From Karalla daura (Eukaryota > Chordata > Actinopteri > Chaetodontiformes > Leiognathidae): a stretch of DNA of 64,000 bases. Shown piece after piece: positions 21,330-35,330 of the stretch. The notes beneath the pieces were generated by a model that worked only from the letters and a program-made list of their open reading frames with translations, did no database searches and was not told the DNA's origin. Positions within the stretch are counted from its first letter, which is position 1. The number at the start of each line of letters is the position of its first letter. The position numbers and the translations under genes were made by a program. The DNA lies in NCBI GenBank assembly GCA_029224185.1, contig CM055200.1:6789099-6853098 (forward strand), given 5' to 3'.

Positions 21330-24300
21330 ATTGGAGTCTGTTTGATGGCAGCTTTTGCAGCTTTTGTCTCCATTGTTTTCTTGTTTGTATGTTTGTCGTT
21401 GTCCACTGTTGCACACTAAGAAATAATTGCAGTGTCTAACTCTCGTGATAACCCATGGATATTCCCATATAACTCTTGAAAAGGAAGCAAAGTAATGGAG
21501 GAATGGATGATTTCCCCCTGTTTTCCCCCTGTAAAATATTTTAAAATAGATATTAAGTGGATACAGTAATGTTAAACAAAGTCATTATGCTATCTAAACA
21601 AATGCACTTTCTATCTCTCTCTCTCTGAGCCTCTCTTGGCTAGGTGGCGCCTGAGAAACACTCAGATATATAGATATAAAGCTCCATAGCCTAACCACCT
21701 GGGATATGGGTGTGAATATTTCAGGAGGTTCTCTCCCCCTTTCTCTCTCGCTCACGTACACGCACACTCAGCCATATCATAGCAAAAGCAAGCCTGCTCA
21801 CTCGGACACATATTGTGAATAAATTATCTTGCTTACTCATACACATTTTTCCCAGGTGACACTTCAGGCAGAAGAGCAGCAGCTCACCCACGCCGGCAAC
21901 GTTTTTAGACGTTTCGCGACAGGATACTGTCGGGAACAGATGTTTGCTTCATTTGACATGTTTTCTTTTGCAGTGAAGGATTGGGGGTGGCCATTTGTCA
22001 AACCGGTGGAATAATTTGAATTGTGCTGAGAGTAGCATGAGATTGAGGTATTGAGAGGAAGAGGAGGAGGAGGAAGTGGAGAGATGGTTTATGAGAAAGG
22101 AGGAGGTGAAGATGGAGCGTGGCATGAGCTCATAAACAGAACGTGCTCTGTGATATTACTCTGTACGCCTTATTTTCCCTCAAAATCTCTTTACCACACA
22201 CATACAAACACTTTAAGTGCTTTAAGATCCAAAAAAAACAAAAGCAAAACAATTACGTCACTGACTGTAAAACTTTCGATTCCAACAATTTCAGCTCCTC
22301 CCATTTTTCATTATTGTCTCAGAGAGCATTCACAAGCCATTTCTGTGCCTTTCTGGTCTCTTTTCAACTATTTGCTGATTCATTTTCATAAATTATTTTG
22401 AGAACAGTCAATATTATAAATAACTGTAATATAAACCCAGGGACATCCATGTGTCATGTGAATGCCTCAACTTCCATCTGTGAGCTTTTTCTGTTAATGC
22501 TTTAACTGGAACGTTACATACACATTAACTAGATGCACAACTTGAAACATACACACGCTCACACACAAACTGGAGCCATCAAAGCCAGTGACGTGTGTTA
22601 CGACTCAAAACAAACTCAGTGCTTGAGTGTGAGTTCATGCGGGGAACTTGTAGGAGTCACAAATTCATCACAAAATGAACTCATTCCCCTTTAGTCTCTA
22701 GAATTGAGAATAATTGACTTGTGACATGCTGAGAAATGAGTAGGCTGAGCCTGAATGTGTGATACTGTGAGGAGTTAAGGACACCACATACCTGCAGAAA
22801 AGTCTGTTCTTTCGCCACTGCCGGTCTGATCAAAACAGGATTTGCAAAGAACAGTCACATCCTGCTAGACCTGGCTCTTTGGCATTTTGGCAGAAGAAGT
22901 AACATTTGGTAGTTGAAAACATAAATCCCTCTCTAATATTGATGACATTAACTGCACCGTGTGTTATCTCTGCTGCTACAGTATGATCCATAAGAACAAA
23001 GGAGATACCAGTGGGAGATACCAGTTCCATTATAATTGAATATTAGCACAAATATTGCATGGTTCATCCGGATGTAGCACTACATATGGTAATGATATAC
23101 AGAGAAGCCCATTTTGTATGCACTGTAAAAACAGGACAAAGGAGATTCAGAGAGAGGAGAAATGTGGATTCAGGAGAAAGTAGGCCTGTAACAGGACAAC
23201 CAGATAAACTAGGACAAAATAAAGTTAGTGCACCCGTCTCCACATTTTTCCACTTCATCTCTTAGTCCTGCTGATTCTGAGCTGGCGCGGGTGGGCGTAT
23301 GAGTTGGCTTTGCTTATGGTGTTAACTCATTATGATTCCTATGAAAGTGGCAAAAATGGCAGGAGCTTCCCCCTGAAGGCAGACTCGAACAGTCTGTTCG
23401 CTCTCACCAGTAGCTGCCTCATGCAGTCTGTCTGCGCTGAACTGATTTATTTTGGTGGCGTACAATCAGACGTTGGGACGTACATAGGGAAACTGCCTCT
23501 CAAGCGGCGAAGAAACACAATGGACAGCTTTCCCCTCAACATTTTGCCTCGATTTTGACGTAAGGATGGAAATCGCACCCTCGTTCTCTTCATCTCCAAA
23601 TCTGTTGCCAATCAATGCTCCTTTATTGCCCTTTAAAGATGGCTGCTTTGTTGTGGAGGCATCAGACCGTGGCTCCTCTTTGAAGTGCTCCAAATGAAGA
23701 ATCCTAGGCATATGTGCATGAGTTTAATGAAAACGACTGAGGCAAACTTCTTTGATTTTTTTCCTCCCTTCCTTTTTTTATTAAAAGCCACGAGGAGCCA
23801 AGAAGCGGTCCCCCTCTCCTCTGGGGTAGTTCCTCCGAGCAGCGCTGTCCGTCAACAGCTCTCTTTGTTTACCGAGCAAGGAGTCTTTTATTGGCCCCTC
23901 CTGCGAGATCAACAGGTCTCTCATTTGTTTGTCAGACCGGCCCCTGGACCGCTGGCTCTTGATTAAACTTGAGAGAATGGTGCGTCATATACTGCTGTGC
24001 TCCGACCATGGTGGCTTTAAATGCAACCCCCCCCGAAAAAAAAAACAACAAAAAAAAACAGGTGGTGTGGTATGGGTGACAGGCTGCGCCACACGTGAGC
24101 TGCCACATCGCATTGCATTACCTTTTATCTATTTCAAATGATATAAAGGGCACAAAATAACCACAGCACACACCTCTTTCTACGTGCGGCCCCTTTTGTG
24201 CTTGATATAGATTTACATTGACACTCATTTCAGCCCACGCTTCTTCAAGCCTGCACTCTTACACGGGCCACGTGTCCAGTTTTGCGTCACTTTTTCCTCA

Positions 24301-25080
24301 CTGCTTGGTTCATTTCACAAATCAATTTGACTCGGCTGTCTTATGTGGAATTGATTGTACGCAAGGAATACCATGTACATAGCTGGCATTCTAACAACGC
24401 TACTCTCACGGAGGCACTTTGACAGTAATGGTGTCCATTTAAAAACGTAGAGTTGCAAGACGCAGACAGATGAACTCAGAGGAGGCGGGGCTTGTACTGT
24501 AAAAGATGTATCTGCCTTGTTGCGCAATACCATAACCTTCAGAGGCCCAACAGCACGAGTATTTCTATTATACGGTGGCAGGCAAAGTGATGACACGACA
24601 AGGGCCCAGAATCAGCTGCCGCTGCCATCCCAGGCCCTTGTTAATGACTGACTGAGTCATTAGCTTGATTATTTCACTTTCCAGTTCTGGTGTTGGATTG
24701 GAGAGGAAAAAAGTGCTGCTCCTCAGGGTTCCCACATGTTCCTGAATGACTGGTGACAAACTTCCTGGTCATGGCGAACATAGTGGACATGAGAAAGAAA
24801 GGAAAATGTTCTATCAAGACTTGAGTTATCGAACAGGAAGATCAGCAGGTTTTATATACGCGTGTGTACAGTAACAGCACGCCCAATCAGATGCTGTTCC
24901 TGTTCATGACTCTCATGGCGGCTTTTCATGCTTTTAAATTTGTTAGTGTATTTATGGGCACTAAAAATATGCATGGATGTGTGATGGGAACCGACAAAAC
25001 AGTTAGTTTACACCCCAAGTACACGTTGCCCCTAGCAACCAGCTTGGGCAAGGACCAGTGGCTCATGTTGTGCTCCATGT
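21330..25080. other. Intronic sequence, no feature recognised
   Basis: Mostly unique sequence with A runs at 24026-24058. No exon, RNA gene or clear element is visible. Confidence 0.35.
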
Positions 25081-25081
25081 T

Positions 25082-25108
25082 TGTGTGTGTGTGTGTGTGC
25101 GCGCGTGT
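25082..25108. repeat. (TG)n/(CG)n tract
   Basis: Alternating TG passing into CGCGCG. Confidence 0.85.
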
Positions 25109-25194
25109 CTTTTGTGCAGGGGAGAGCATGTCACTGTGACTGCATGTGTGTGTGAAACCTTCTCTTGTGCACTGTAGAAAGTGCAAGAGAAAAT

Positions 25195-25201
<7 letters not shown>

Positions 25202-25246
<45 letters not shown>
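25202..25246. repeat. (TG)22 microsatellite
   Basis: Perfect 45-bp run. Confidence 0.97.
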
Positions 25247-25253
<7 letters not shown>

Positions 25254-25404
25254 CGTTGGGCCCAGTCCATTGACGGGAGTCAGTCTAATGTAGAGTGAGT
25301 CTCTGTTTTCTCTAAGTAAGCCTTCTCCCAGGCCTGCAGCCAACAGAGCAACCAGCCTGACACAACAAGACAGCTGGCTGTTTGGATAACATCACACCTT
25401 CTTA

Positions 25405-25438
<34 letters not shown>

Positions 25439-25500
25439 AAGAGAGAGAGAGTTAGAGAGAAAGAGAGACAGAAAGAGAGACAGAGCAAAAGAAAGAGAAA
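25405..25500. repeat. (TG)9-(GA)n compound tract
   Basis: TG repeat followed by about 78 bp of GA-rich purine sequence. Confidence 0.9.
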
Positions 25501-25590
25501 AAAGAGCGAACAAGAAAGCCTTTTAACATTTGATTAAACTAAAATAGATCCAGTTCAGTGGTTAGCACAGTGTCTACACGTACGTGAGGA

Positions 25591-25629
25591 TGTGCGCGTG
25601 TCTGTGTGTGTGTGTGCGCGCGCGTGTGT
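25591..25629. repeat. TG/CG alternating tract
   Basis: TGTGCGCG/TGTG/GCGCGCG alternation with one interruption. A strong Z-DNA candidate. Confidence 0.7.
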
Positions 25630-25639
25630 CTGTGAATTT

Positions 25640-28600
25640 GTGAGTAGCACGCAAGCGAGACGGAGCATGTGAAATAAAGAGGGTCTTTGTACTTTTGTCC
25701 AGGTGATTGAGTTTGCCTGTCTCACTCTGTGTGCATGTCTGTGAACTTTTCACCAATGAAAGCCTTTGATCTTTGTGTCACAAACCCCTGAAATCTGTCA
25801 CCATTTTCCAAACGTCCCTGTATGGGACTGTATGTACAGTGCCCTCTATAGTGTCTTTCTATGATCTGAAGACGTGTCGTCGCTGGTGGAAGTCGCGCCT
25901 CTTCCCGCTCTGGATTCAAAATGTCCTGAAGGGGCGGGTCCTGAGGGGAAGCTCGTCTGCATGTAATCCAGTGTTTGTAATTTTATCTAACTGCTCACGC
26001 TCCCACAGCTGTGTCAGAGCCGTGTCAAGTTACACTCGCCGGAAGAGCCACTTTTCCACCACTTACTGCTTGACTTCAAATTACTCAACTGGGGGCTTTT
26101 ATTGTGAAGCAAGCACAGGAAACGCAGCATAAAGATTATTTGGAGCAATTTTAAAAGCAGCAGCAGCAGCAGCAGCTCCACTACGAGGCGACCCACTCCT
26201 CTTTCTGAGCTCTGCCGTGGCTGCTCACATTGTGTTCGGCACGAAACCGGTTGTCCGTGGTGGCCCGTGGCACGATGGCAAAGCGTCCAGTTATTGACAG
26301 GCTTTATTAGAACATCATGGCTGTGTTTGACTTTGTCCTGTAAACACACAGCAGCTGCTTCTCTATTGTCTTCCTGTCAAAGTGTTTGTTGTCGTGACTT
26401 CACCAGATCGACCAGGAATTGAAATCGACTATTACGAGTTGAAGGTCTCGGGAGGAACAGAGACCACATGGAAAGTGACACACAGATTGTGTGAAAAACA
26501 GAAGACATGTATTTATGCTGTCTGTTTTTTTTTTTTTTTCTTTTCTTTTCTTTTTTTTGATGATGGACAAAGGCAACTGAAGATAGTTTTGTTAATCAAA
26601 ACAAGAACCAGTCACTTCCTTTCATTGAGAAAAATATGTTGAAATGAGTGCTTACAGACTCACACAGGGGAGGGAGGGAGAGAACAAGAGGGAGATGGAG
26701 AACATTAGTGCGCCCGTGTTGTACACTTGCTAAATGTCAACTCCATCCAATTCTGCATGAGAGAGCAGGCCAAAGGCTAAAGATGATACTCCTCATTTCC
26801 CAGCTCAAATAAACCGCATGTTCATCTTTCTCTCGCTCTCTCTCATCTCTCACACTCATTGCGTTGTATAAATCACCACCAGGTTACACAACACCATTGG
26901 CTCTGCCCGATGAAACAAAAAATTAAGGGCACACAGTGTTTTTGTAGCCTTTTCTCAGCAGCACGTTCAGAAACGAATGGATTTTTTAAATGCATCAGAT
27001 TTGGTAGAAAATCCAGATCTTTGTATCCTCAGATGTTGGGGGGGGCAGACGCCTTCATTAGAAGGCTGCGCTTCTTGTGCTGATGTCTGCAGGTGTTACT
27101 TACCATGAGAGCCGCTAATGCACATCATCTGATCGATTTCCTGAGAGACTGTCGCAGGAGGTCAGTGTCACCTCTTAGAACTAAGTGGTGCTTATCATAG
27201 TGGCTGAGGACTGTCCCACTACTCCAGGTGAAAGTGTTTCATTGGACTGTCCCTATTGATGGTGAAGTACAGTAGAAATGCCTGGTTACAAAAGCCTAAA
27301 AAAGATCATGTTGGCAGCAAGCTGAATGGAACCGGTACAAATCTGTAGGTCGTTGTCTGTTATCTCAAAACCAATGTTTTGAAGAGCAGCATTGAGGACC
27401 AGCTAAGACAGTACAAAAAAAAATCAAAAAAGGCTAAAATTACAAGATCAAGTATAATTACGTAGTCTAACTGAATTAAACTGAACATGGAACAACAACA
27501 GTAAAATCAGAGATTTAGATTTAGACTGCCATAGCTGCTTAGTTCAGTTACAGCAAGCAGCAGCAGAGTGACAGAACTGTGGAAACTGGAGTAATATACT
27601 CTATGTATAATAAAAATATATTAATATGTTGATTGGGATTAGCCCTGGCTTTAGAGTTACAGTTCCTGGCACCTCATCCCAGATGCCAAACTTGCTTACA
27701 GTTCAACACTATGTACAAATATTGAGCCAGCTGCTGCAAATAGAATATTACCAATTTGTATCTGATGCAAATCTTGTGTTTTTGCCATTCGACCATGTAC
27801 AGATCCACAAAATGCGGAAGGTTCACACATGTAAACTTCAGAAAAACACACATCAATGCACAAGCACTGGACCGTGCACACTTGCACACAATTAGACACT
27901 CACAAAGACTTCCTGGCTCCAAACGAGCTCATCTTTAGCTCCCAACCACAATAGATTTTCCATACTAGCAGACCCCGAAACACACACGCATGCACCCAAA
28001 TACAAATCCATTTGAACCGTGACAGAGACTGCAGCTTCCCCGCCATGACAAACAAGTGACAAACACCCCCAGCTCCCCTCCTCCTCCTCCTCTTCCTCTG
28101 TCTCCTGACCTTGTTAAGTAAAGAAGAGAGGAGAGGAGGAGGGTAAGGCGACCAGTTTTGGGGAGTCTGGTGGATGAATCAGCGAGATGGGGTTTTCTGA
28201 GGTAAATGGTGCGACGCGGACACATTGAAGACTGGAGGATAGGTACCAAACAAAAGCGTGAGACCAGAGTAGAGGGGAGTGCAGACAGTTCACATTAACG
28301 ATTCTGGGGTCTCATTAATCAAAGCTCGCTTAGGAAGAGCATGTGTGAATACTTCATTAGATTTATTGGTCTTTGATTCCACTGGCAATGATCAATCTCA
28401 CCTGTTCTATGTCAGCGTGGGTATATACACACCAAATATGGTCAACGCGATACTTCAAGTCTTCAGTGCAGCGTTACTTTTAGCGGACAAAACCTAAAGA
28501 GGTAAAGATATTGTAGCATTGGGGAAAAAAGAAAACCTTCAGCATCCAGGAACCACACATGTGGGAAGGTTTCCCAGTATGCACTGGGGCAGCAATCTCA

Positions 28601-30320
28601 TGACCATAAGTCTCATTTTCCATGCTTTCCTGCTTTGTTACTGGTGGTATTGTATTGCACATTGTGTTCTACAGTGTTTGCCCTATTTCCACAACTCATT
28701 GGTTGCCATGGGTTATTGGTTATTATGATGAGGTTTGCAACTTTGCTGGTTAACCCCGGACACGAGTGGCTCATTCCTTCGCTCTGTTCCTCCGCTCTGA
28801 TACTGGTTTGTCCTCAGCTTACCTCACTTCTCTCGCTCTTTGTTCTGTGGTCATTTAGACAGGCCCACAGTGTTGGAGAAGACTGTCTAATCTAATCCCC
28901 TCTAATTGATTCTTCTCTAAAACCCTGACAGTAAGGAAGGACAGCACCGCAGCCACTAAGCATAATAAAAGTCTGGTACACGCTCACACATACGGAGACA
29001 TGACAGATTACACTGACTCAGAATTTGTTACCAGTGCCAGGAATGTAAAGGAGGAATCCACCAGGCGTCATTTGAGTGTTAAATAGTCCTTATAGGCTTA
29101 ATGGATGGATATAAAGTTCATCACGCAGCCTTCTGCAGACGACAGCAGCTGCAGTTAACTTTGCAGAGGCGAAAGGGGTTCAACCCATGACCCAGAGACC
29201 CAGCAAATAATGTTTCATGTGTCAAAACATCCCAAACGGCTCCTGCAGTGTAATCTTCCAACCGCTCATTCATTTGTTCATTGTGTTCAGAACAACCCTC
29301 ACCAGTGTGACGGACCCGGCACAGCAACACAGAAGCTTTCACACAACATGGGATACATGTGGAGCAAATTTAACACAGGCAGAGTCAGCAGAATCAGTCT
29401 GATGACTCTGGTGTCCCAAGTTCAGTTAACCTTTAGAGAAGAAGAAAAAAAAAACATATTTCCACTGTGAGCAAATTTTAAAACTCCAGCACGAGTTCCA
29501 GCCGAACCACAACCAAAATTGTCTCGGTAGCTTAACCTAAATCAAAGTTCTCTCAGTTGCCTAAACAAAGCCAACCTTTGCTATTCATGTCGAACAAAAG
29601 AAAATAGAAAGTCCTATTCACTGAATGGTCACATATTCCGGTTTGTGGTGGAGGAACACAATGTTCACATAATTTATACTGACAGCATGCAATCTGCATT
29701 TCAGAGTTCGTGCTCATTTTATTTATGAGAGCTCATTGGAAAAATATGGAAGAGGATAGAAGTCTCACCATAGCTGTTACCACAACAGTGACACAGATGT
29801 TCCCCTATGCAATGACAAGGCTCAGTGCAGCTTTTCGACCAACTGTGTATGTGTGTGTGTGTGAGAGTGTAAGCCACACAGTGGGAGGTAGTGCTCTTGT
29901 GTGTCTCTCTAATAATGGGTTTTTCAGTGTCCCCGTGCCACAGAGGCTGAAGAGCAAAACAATGACAAAAGTGTTGGGAAGCATTAACAGAAATAAGAAA
30001 ACATTTTTATTCCATCAATCTTGAAATAATTGCTGCAAAACAACACTTGCCGGCCAAGAAATGTCCTTTTAACTCAGCGTCTCTGGCAGCCACTGTGTGT
30101 GTGAGATTGAGTTGGTTTCTATGTGCGTGTGAAGTTGCAATGCTTTTTCCATTATGAATCACTTTTATTATTCATAATTAAGAAAAGCAGTGAGCCTAAT
30201 ACTACAAAGCAAAACAAAAACACCCCTGTTCAGCAATACAGCTGGCCCCATAATTCCATTCTCTTATTGGAAGTAGATGAGTGGATGAGATCAAAACGTC
30301 CATACTGGGGGTGAGGGTAT
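25640..30320. other. Intronic sequence, no gene recognised
   Basis: Contains a (CAG)6 run (26158-26175) and a poly-T/CT stretch (26526-26558). The rest is unique-looking intron without recognisable exons or RNAs. Confidence 0.35.
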
Positions 30321-30330
30321 ATGTGTGTGT

Positions 30331-30343
30331 GGGGGGTGGGGGT

Positions 30344-30373
<30 letters not shown>
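30331..30373 (+). repeat. Poly-G tract with (G)30
   Basis: G6-T-G5-T followed by 30 uninterrupted G (30344-30373), preceded by a short TG run. It can form a G-quadruplex on the transcribed (sense) strand. Confidence 0.95.
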
Positions 30374-30375
<2 letters not shown>

Positions 30376-31609
30376 GCACCCCACTCATCTACAAAATCCA
30401 CTTTGTAAGAAAGCACAGAGCTGTTCAGACTGCATGAGGAAACTTTTATATTTGCAACCTGTCACCACCAGGGCATTTTTATTACATTTGCTTCCTTCAG
30501 TATCTGATGAAGACAGAAGTATGAATGACATTTTATTTATTTAAGACTCCACTCAAAATGCTTAGTTGAAGTCTGGGTCAAGAAACATTGGACAAAACAT
30601 CTTTAGTCATATAAACCTCATGACCCTATGAGAGGCAGATACTTTTCTTTCACACACTATTTCTAATGTGTGATATTATGTTATGTGATGTTTATTTCCT
30701 AATTAACTAAACTCAAAATTGAATTTAATCAACCATTTATTTACTCAAGATTTCTTAAAAAAATGTGGTATGACCAAGTTTATTGTGTCCTACAGGGCTT
30801 GGGAAATGGATTCCATGGATGTTTTCCCTGTTGAATCAATCATAATCGAGCATTTCAGGCTTCACTGCTGACACTGTGGAAGTGAACAGGTTGATAGTAA
30901 ATGACCCCCCCAGGAGTTTACTGCAGTCATTATTTACCTCTGACTGCACTGACTGCTCCTTTCTCTCTTCCTCTTACTCCAAAACTCGACTCTTTGCCGT
31001 CTAGTATCATGGTTTCCATAGGGACACCCCACCCTTTGAAAGCACAGACTTCTTTACCAATTCAAGTTAGGGCATCGATTACCAACTTGGCCTGCTGGGT
31101 GAGCAGTGTGTGTGTGTGTATGTGTGTGTCCATGTGCTTCAAAACGGAGCAAATAAACCAACAGATCAATGTGTGAGTTAATGCAAACACAAGGGCTCCT
31201 CGATGTCAGTTGGATTATTAGTTTCCAGGAGCAAATATCCACAATGCTCCAGGCCTCATTATATGTGTCCATCACTTCTCGATAGTTGACATTGCTCCAG
31301 TTGTATGCCACAGTCATTCCAAACTAATGCCTTTCTGAAGCATGAAAGAATCTCCTGGTGTACTTTGAGCATCACAAACATCAGCAAGTCCTCATTCAGG
31401 TAGACATTTTGGATGTCAATGCAGCCAGACTTACACCATGTTGCCTCACACCCGACACCCTTCAGGTAAGCCAGTAAGTGCTGTTTTTTGGGGTGAAAAA
31501 TGCCATGACACTTCCTGGTTCTTCCTCCATATCAAACAGATAAGCACGGATGATGTGAATGTCCTCTATTATTGTACTGTTCTAGTTTTCATTTGGTTGG
31601 GGGAAAGGT

Positions 31610-31860
31610 TACTAAGCTCTGTAGCAAGGAACCTAAAGTCACACGATGCTTCATGTGAGCAGCAGGCTAGACAGCCAATCAGAGCAAAGCCTACATGTGG
31701 TTGCGAGATAGGAATGAAGTGGCACCTAATTTGTGTAGAAATGGAGCATCATGTTCCCACACCCAAAAATAAGATTGTGACAGGACTTGTAAGATAATAT
31801 AAGAAGCATTTCTGATAAGACCAGTGTTGTGTAAACGTAGTGTTCTGTGAGGATAATTAC
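31610..31860 (+). repeat. Dispersed repeat (copy 3, longest)
   Basis: GACAGCCAATCAGAGCAAAG, then AAGATTGTGACAGGACTTGT and GCATTTCTGATAAGAC..GTGTTGTGTAA, in the same order as 6700-6850. The CCAATCAGAGC box is typical of teleost MITE-type repeats. Confidence 0.5.
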
Positions 31861-32189
31861 TTTATTCTTGGTCACTTTGGTGTTTTTTTTTCATGTAGCT
31901 TTATAGAAAATTAAATGCTTCACAATTAAAAAATAAAACCTTTTAACAAGATTGAGGATAATTTCCAAGCTCAGCATCCATGGCTGATGGTGTGCTCGTC
32001 GCTCTTTCCATGATGGTGTACAGGCCAATGTGCTCAGGGTTGAAACAGCCAATCAGCATTTAAAAACGTTTAACATCCAGAAACCTTCTAATCAAACGCT
32101 CCAACTTGCCAGAAGTGCTGATGACACCAGCAAATCCAACTCTATTTTTTTCCCCGCTCCCTCCTCTTTACTTTTATGCCTGATGCTTT

Positions 32190-32500
32190 TGCTCAGTAAG
32201 CCAATACGGCTCGGCCACCAGCTCGGAGTTGCCAAGTCAATAAAAGCAATTAGATATGAAATCACCTCAGAGAGCAGATGATTTCTTACTGGAAATCTGC
32301 TGATCTGTGCCCCAGCTGCGATGGCCGGCCAAATACAACCACGGGCCATGAACAGCTCGATTGATTGGAGGAAACGGGGGAGAGACAAACGCAATTCTGT
32401 GGCAGCGTTCAGAGGAGGCCTATCAACACAACGCCGCCTGGATCAAAAGGATTTTCCGTAATCGAGACGATGACATCGACGTTTGCATGTTTAATCATCT
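32190..32500. other. Repeat-free block, candidate regulatory element
   Basis: Balanced-composition unique sequence with TCAATAAAAGCAATTAGATA, CGATTGATTGG and TTTAATCATCT cores (homeodomain/PBX-like) and no repeat or exon signature. Function is inferred from texture only. Confidence 0.25.
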
Positions 32501-32509
32501 GGTGCTCCT

Positions 32510-34790
32510 GACCGTCATACTCCATTCATTCAGTCTCTATGTCTGTTACACAAACACAAGACATTCCCCCACCCTCTGACGCAGACACACGGCACTGTGC
32601 TCTGCCTTTTAAATCCTGTAACACGATGGTGATGTAGATGTTGGAATTGAAGGCTTCGACTTGTCTGTAGCACTAGATAAAAATTCAGAAGATTATTCTC
32701 TTAGGATTCGTTGCCAGCGTGCCATGAATATCTTAAGTAATTTTTATGGGAAGTGTCAGTGCATCCGAAAGCTTTTGAGAGACTTCAACTTGAGTCACTG
32801 AAAAACTGACACTGCCATTATTTATGATACAACCCTTGTTTTACATTTTACTAGTGTAGCCTAAGATGACATCCATACAACATTTTTGGCTCTTGCTTGA
32901 TTCTTAAAAACATCTTTGCCACTGGTTTTCAATGTCTTCTTGTCTGCAAATGATAATATTTATACTGGACAACTGACATGCCGGTAAGAGCTCTACTCTC
33001 TTTCCCCTCTGTAAGTGTACATCAAATGTACAGAATCTGATAAATAGTTGTTTTTCTACAATGGCCTTCAAAGTAATGGAAATGAAAAGGCATATGCCTG
33101 CCACGTACTGCGCTTGGCTTGGAGCTCACAGCTCTGGGTTGTTTACGTTGTCTGTATTTTTCCCCAACAGTTGCCATAGCTCACTTGATAGATCCCCGCA
33201 ATGCTGGAGAGGGGATTTAGCCCGTAGGTGTGACTGAATTAATACCTCCATAGTTTGATCCATGTGACTCTGACATAGCATATTGTATATGCCATTAATA
33301 AACCTCACCCCCTCCTGGGTCGGCAAGGACATATCAATGCTTTGCAAGGCTGCAGTCACTTCTTGCTGTGTATTACGTATATCTATGCCTTGTGTTTTCT
33401 GCAAATGAAATATAAAATCAAAGCTGAGGTCGATGCACAGCTATAGTGTAAAGATAACAGTACTGTCTCCACGTTGTTGCACTTCTGGTTTCTGTCATTG
33501 ACATCATCCCCTCCATCATTATTTTCCTCTTTTCCGGAAGATGTCCTCTTTACCCGAATCTATCCCCTATTGAAATCATTGTGCTCTCTGTATTAATCCG
33601 TATGCAGTTAAAAGGCCTGGTGGATCAAGCAGTCCAGCCCTCACCAGGAAAACAACAGATGTCCAAAAGGCCTGACTAGGTCCTTTGTTTGTGTCTAAGT
33701 GGTTGTTTTTAGAACCGTTCCATCTACCTATTCTGTCATCTATGACGTGAACTTCTTGATCGGATAGTGAGCTTTACCAGAAAAAGCTGCTTGATGGACC
33801 CGGGGAGAGAGAGAGTGTGTGTGTGTCCATTAGTGTGTGGACCCAGGGGCGGCGCAAACCACTGAGGCGTGCTGGTCATTTTCAGAGTTCATAACACTGG
33901 ATTTTCTTGTCTAAGCCTTCACCTGGAAGGAAAGACTCTGTTGCTGTGACACTTTGAGTTCTGATCCTTGATATCTGACTCATACGAGCTGGATCGCTTT
34001 CATCCTCCCTCTGGGGGTTCAGTATATCTCAGGACACCAGAATAAAGTACGTTGCCCACATATTTTTGCATGAAAAACATCTCAGATTCGAAACCAACAC
34101 TGAGACACCATCAGAGAGCCGAATCATGTGCAGGGTCGTGAAGTATTGCACCTTTTTCGAGGATACGCTGAGATATGCAGAGCAACTTAAGCCAAATCTA
34201 ACATTTGCCATAAAGTCCAATTGAGATGCGGGACTTGGTTATAAAATAACTGAAACTGAAGTTCTGCAGATGTTGTGTTAGCTGTAACTAATGAAGTGTA
34301 TCATCAAATTCTTATATGTGATTAGAAGTGTGTTGGGTTGTATTTTGGACAGCCAGCTCTAACTGATTGAATTAATGTAATGAGGTACTTACCGGCACAT
34401 TTTCGTGTCATGTTGCCTCGTCTAATAATAAAGTTCTCCAACCACGAGGTATCGATTGATTTTATTATCTATTATAATTCATTTTCTGCTGGAGCCAGAT
34501 GCACTCTTTCTTGTTTTTTTTCTGCTTCTTGACTATATACGAGCACTTAGAGACTCATGAACTTCAAGTTATAACCACAAATCTTTAATTGTTCCAGAAT
34601 AGCAACCCATCAAGTCCAAATCTAAGTGAAGAGTCTCTTAGCGTCTATTAAGGTGATGTCTTACAACACATCTGTGTATACGCAACACACTGAACAGAGG
34701 AATACAGGAAATACAGAAATGAAAGAAAATTCAGCTTTAATGCCTTCTGCCCTGCTTATTGGGTTACACTTCCTGTCCTTTAGCTGCTTT
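32510..34790. other. Intronic sequence, no gene recognised
   Basis: Unique-looking intron. One minus-strand open frame (33126-33404) is discussed under findings. Confidence 0.35.
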
Positions 34791-34802
34791 AAGAAATACT
34801 TT

Positions 34803-34803
<1 letters not shown>

Positions 34804-34841
<38 letters not shown>
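34804..34841. repeat. (CT)19 microsatellite
   Basis: Perfect 38-bp CT run. Confidence 0.95.
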
Positions 34842-34842
<1 letters not shown>

Positions 34843-35265
34843 AGAGTGAAATGTAGATTGTATAACACATCTGAGACCATTATAAAACAATAACAGCATA
34901 AATTCAGTGTCTCAATCTTCAAGTGTCAGTTTTGCTTATCCTGTTTTAACATCGTCAAGTTAAAAAAAAAAAGTGATGAAAAGCAAAAGCCCTCCTCACC
35001 AGCCAGACAGGCTGATATCCAGTTTTTATTGAAAAGTTTGCACTGGTCATATTGAGAAAGGGCATGAGGTGACATCAGTTATCCACAAGATCCCCAGTCC
35101 CTATCAGGTCCCTGCTGCTGCTGAGGTGTTCCTTCAGAATGACTTTCATTAGTCTTCAGTCAATTATCATAAGTATCATTTAGGTATTTTGATTAACACA
35201 TTCTGCCACACTTTGTAAGCATTAAACACATTGGTGTATTTGTTAATTATTACAGTTAAATTTTT

Positions 35266-35330
35266 ATAAGAATAAGAAGACCTTTAATTGTCCCGCATTG
35301 GGGAAATTTCATTGCATGCATTTACTGTAA
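35266..35330 (-). mobile_element. LINE 3' end fragment
   Basis: AAGAATAAGAAGACCTTTAA, TTGTCCCGCATTGGGGAAAT, TTCATTGCATGCATTTAC. In reverse complement this is the AATTTCCCCAATG..GGGACAATTAAAGG end of a teleost L2/Rex-type LINE. Confidence 0.55.

Noticed and set aside
28935..28960. RE1/REST silencer site (GGACAGCACCGCAG)
   Set aside because: Only the right half-site is present; no left half at an accepted spacing.
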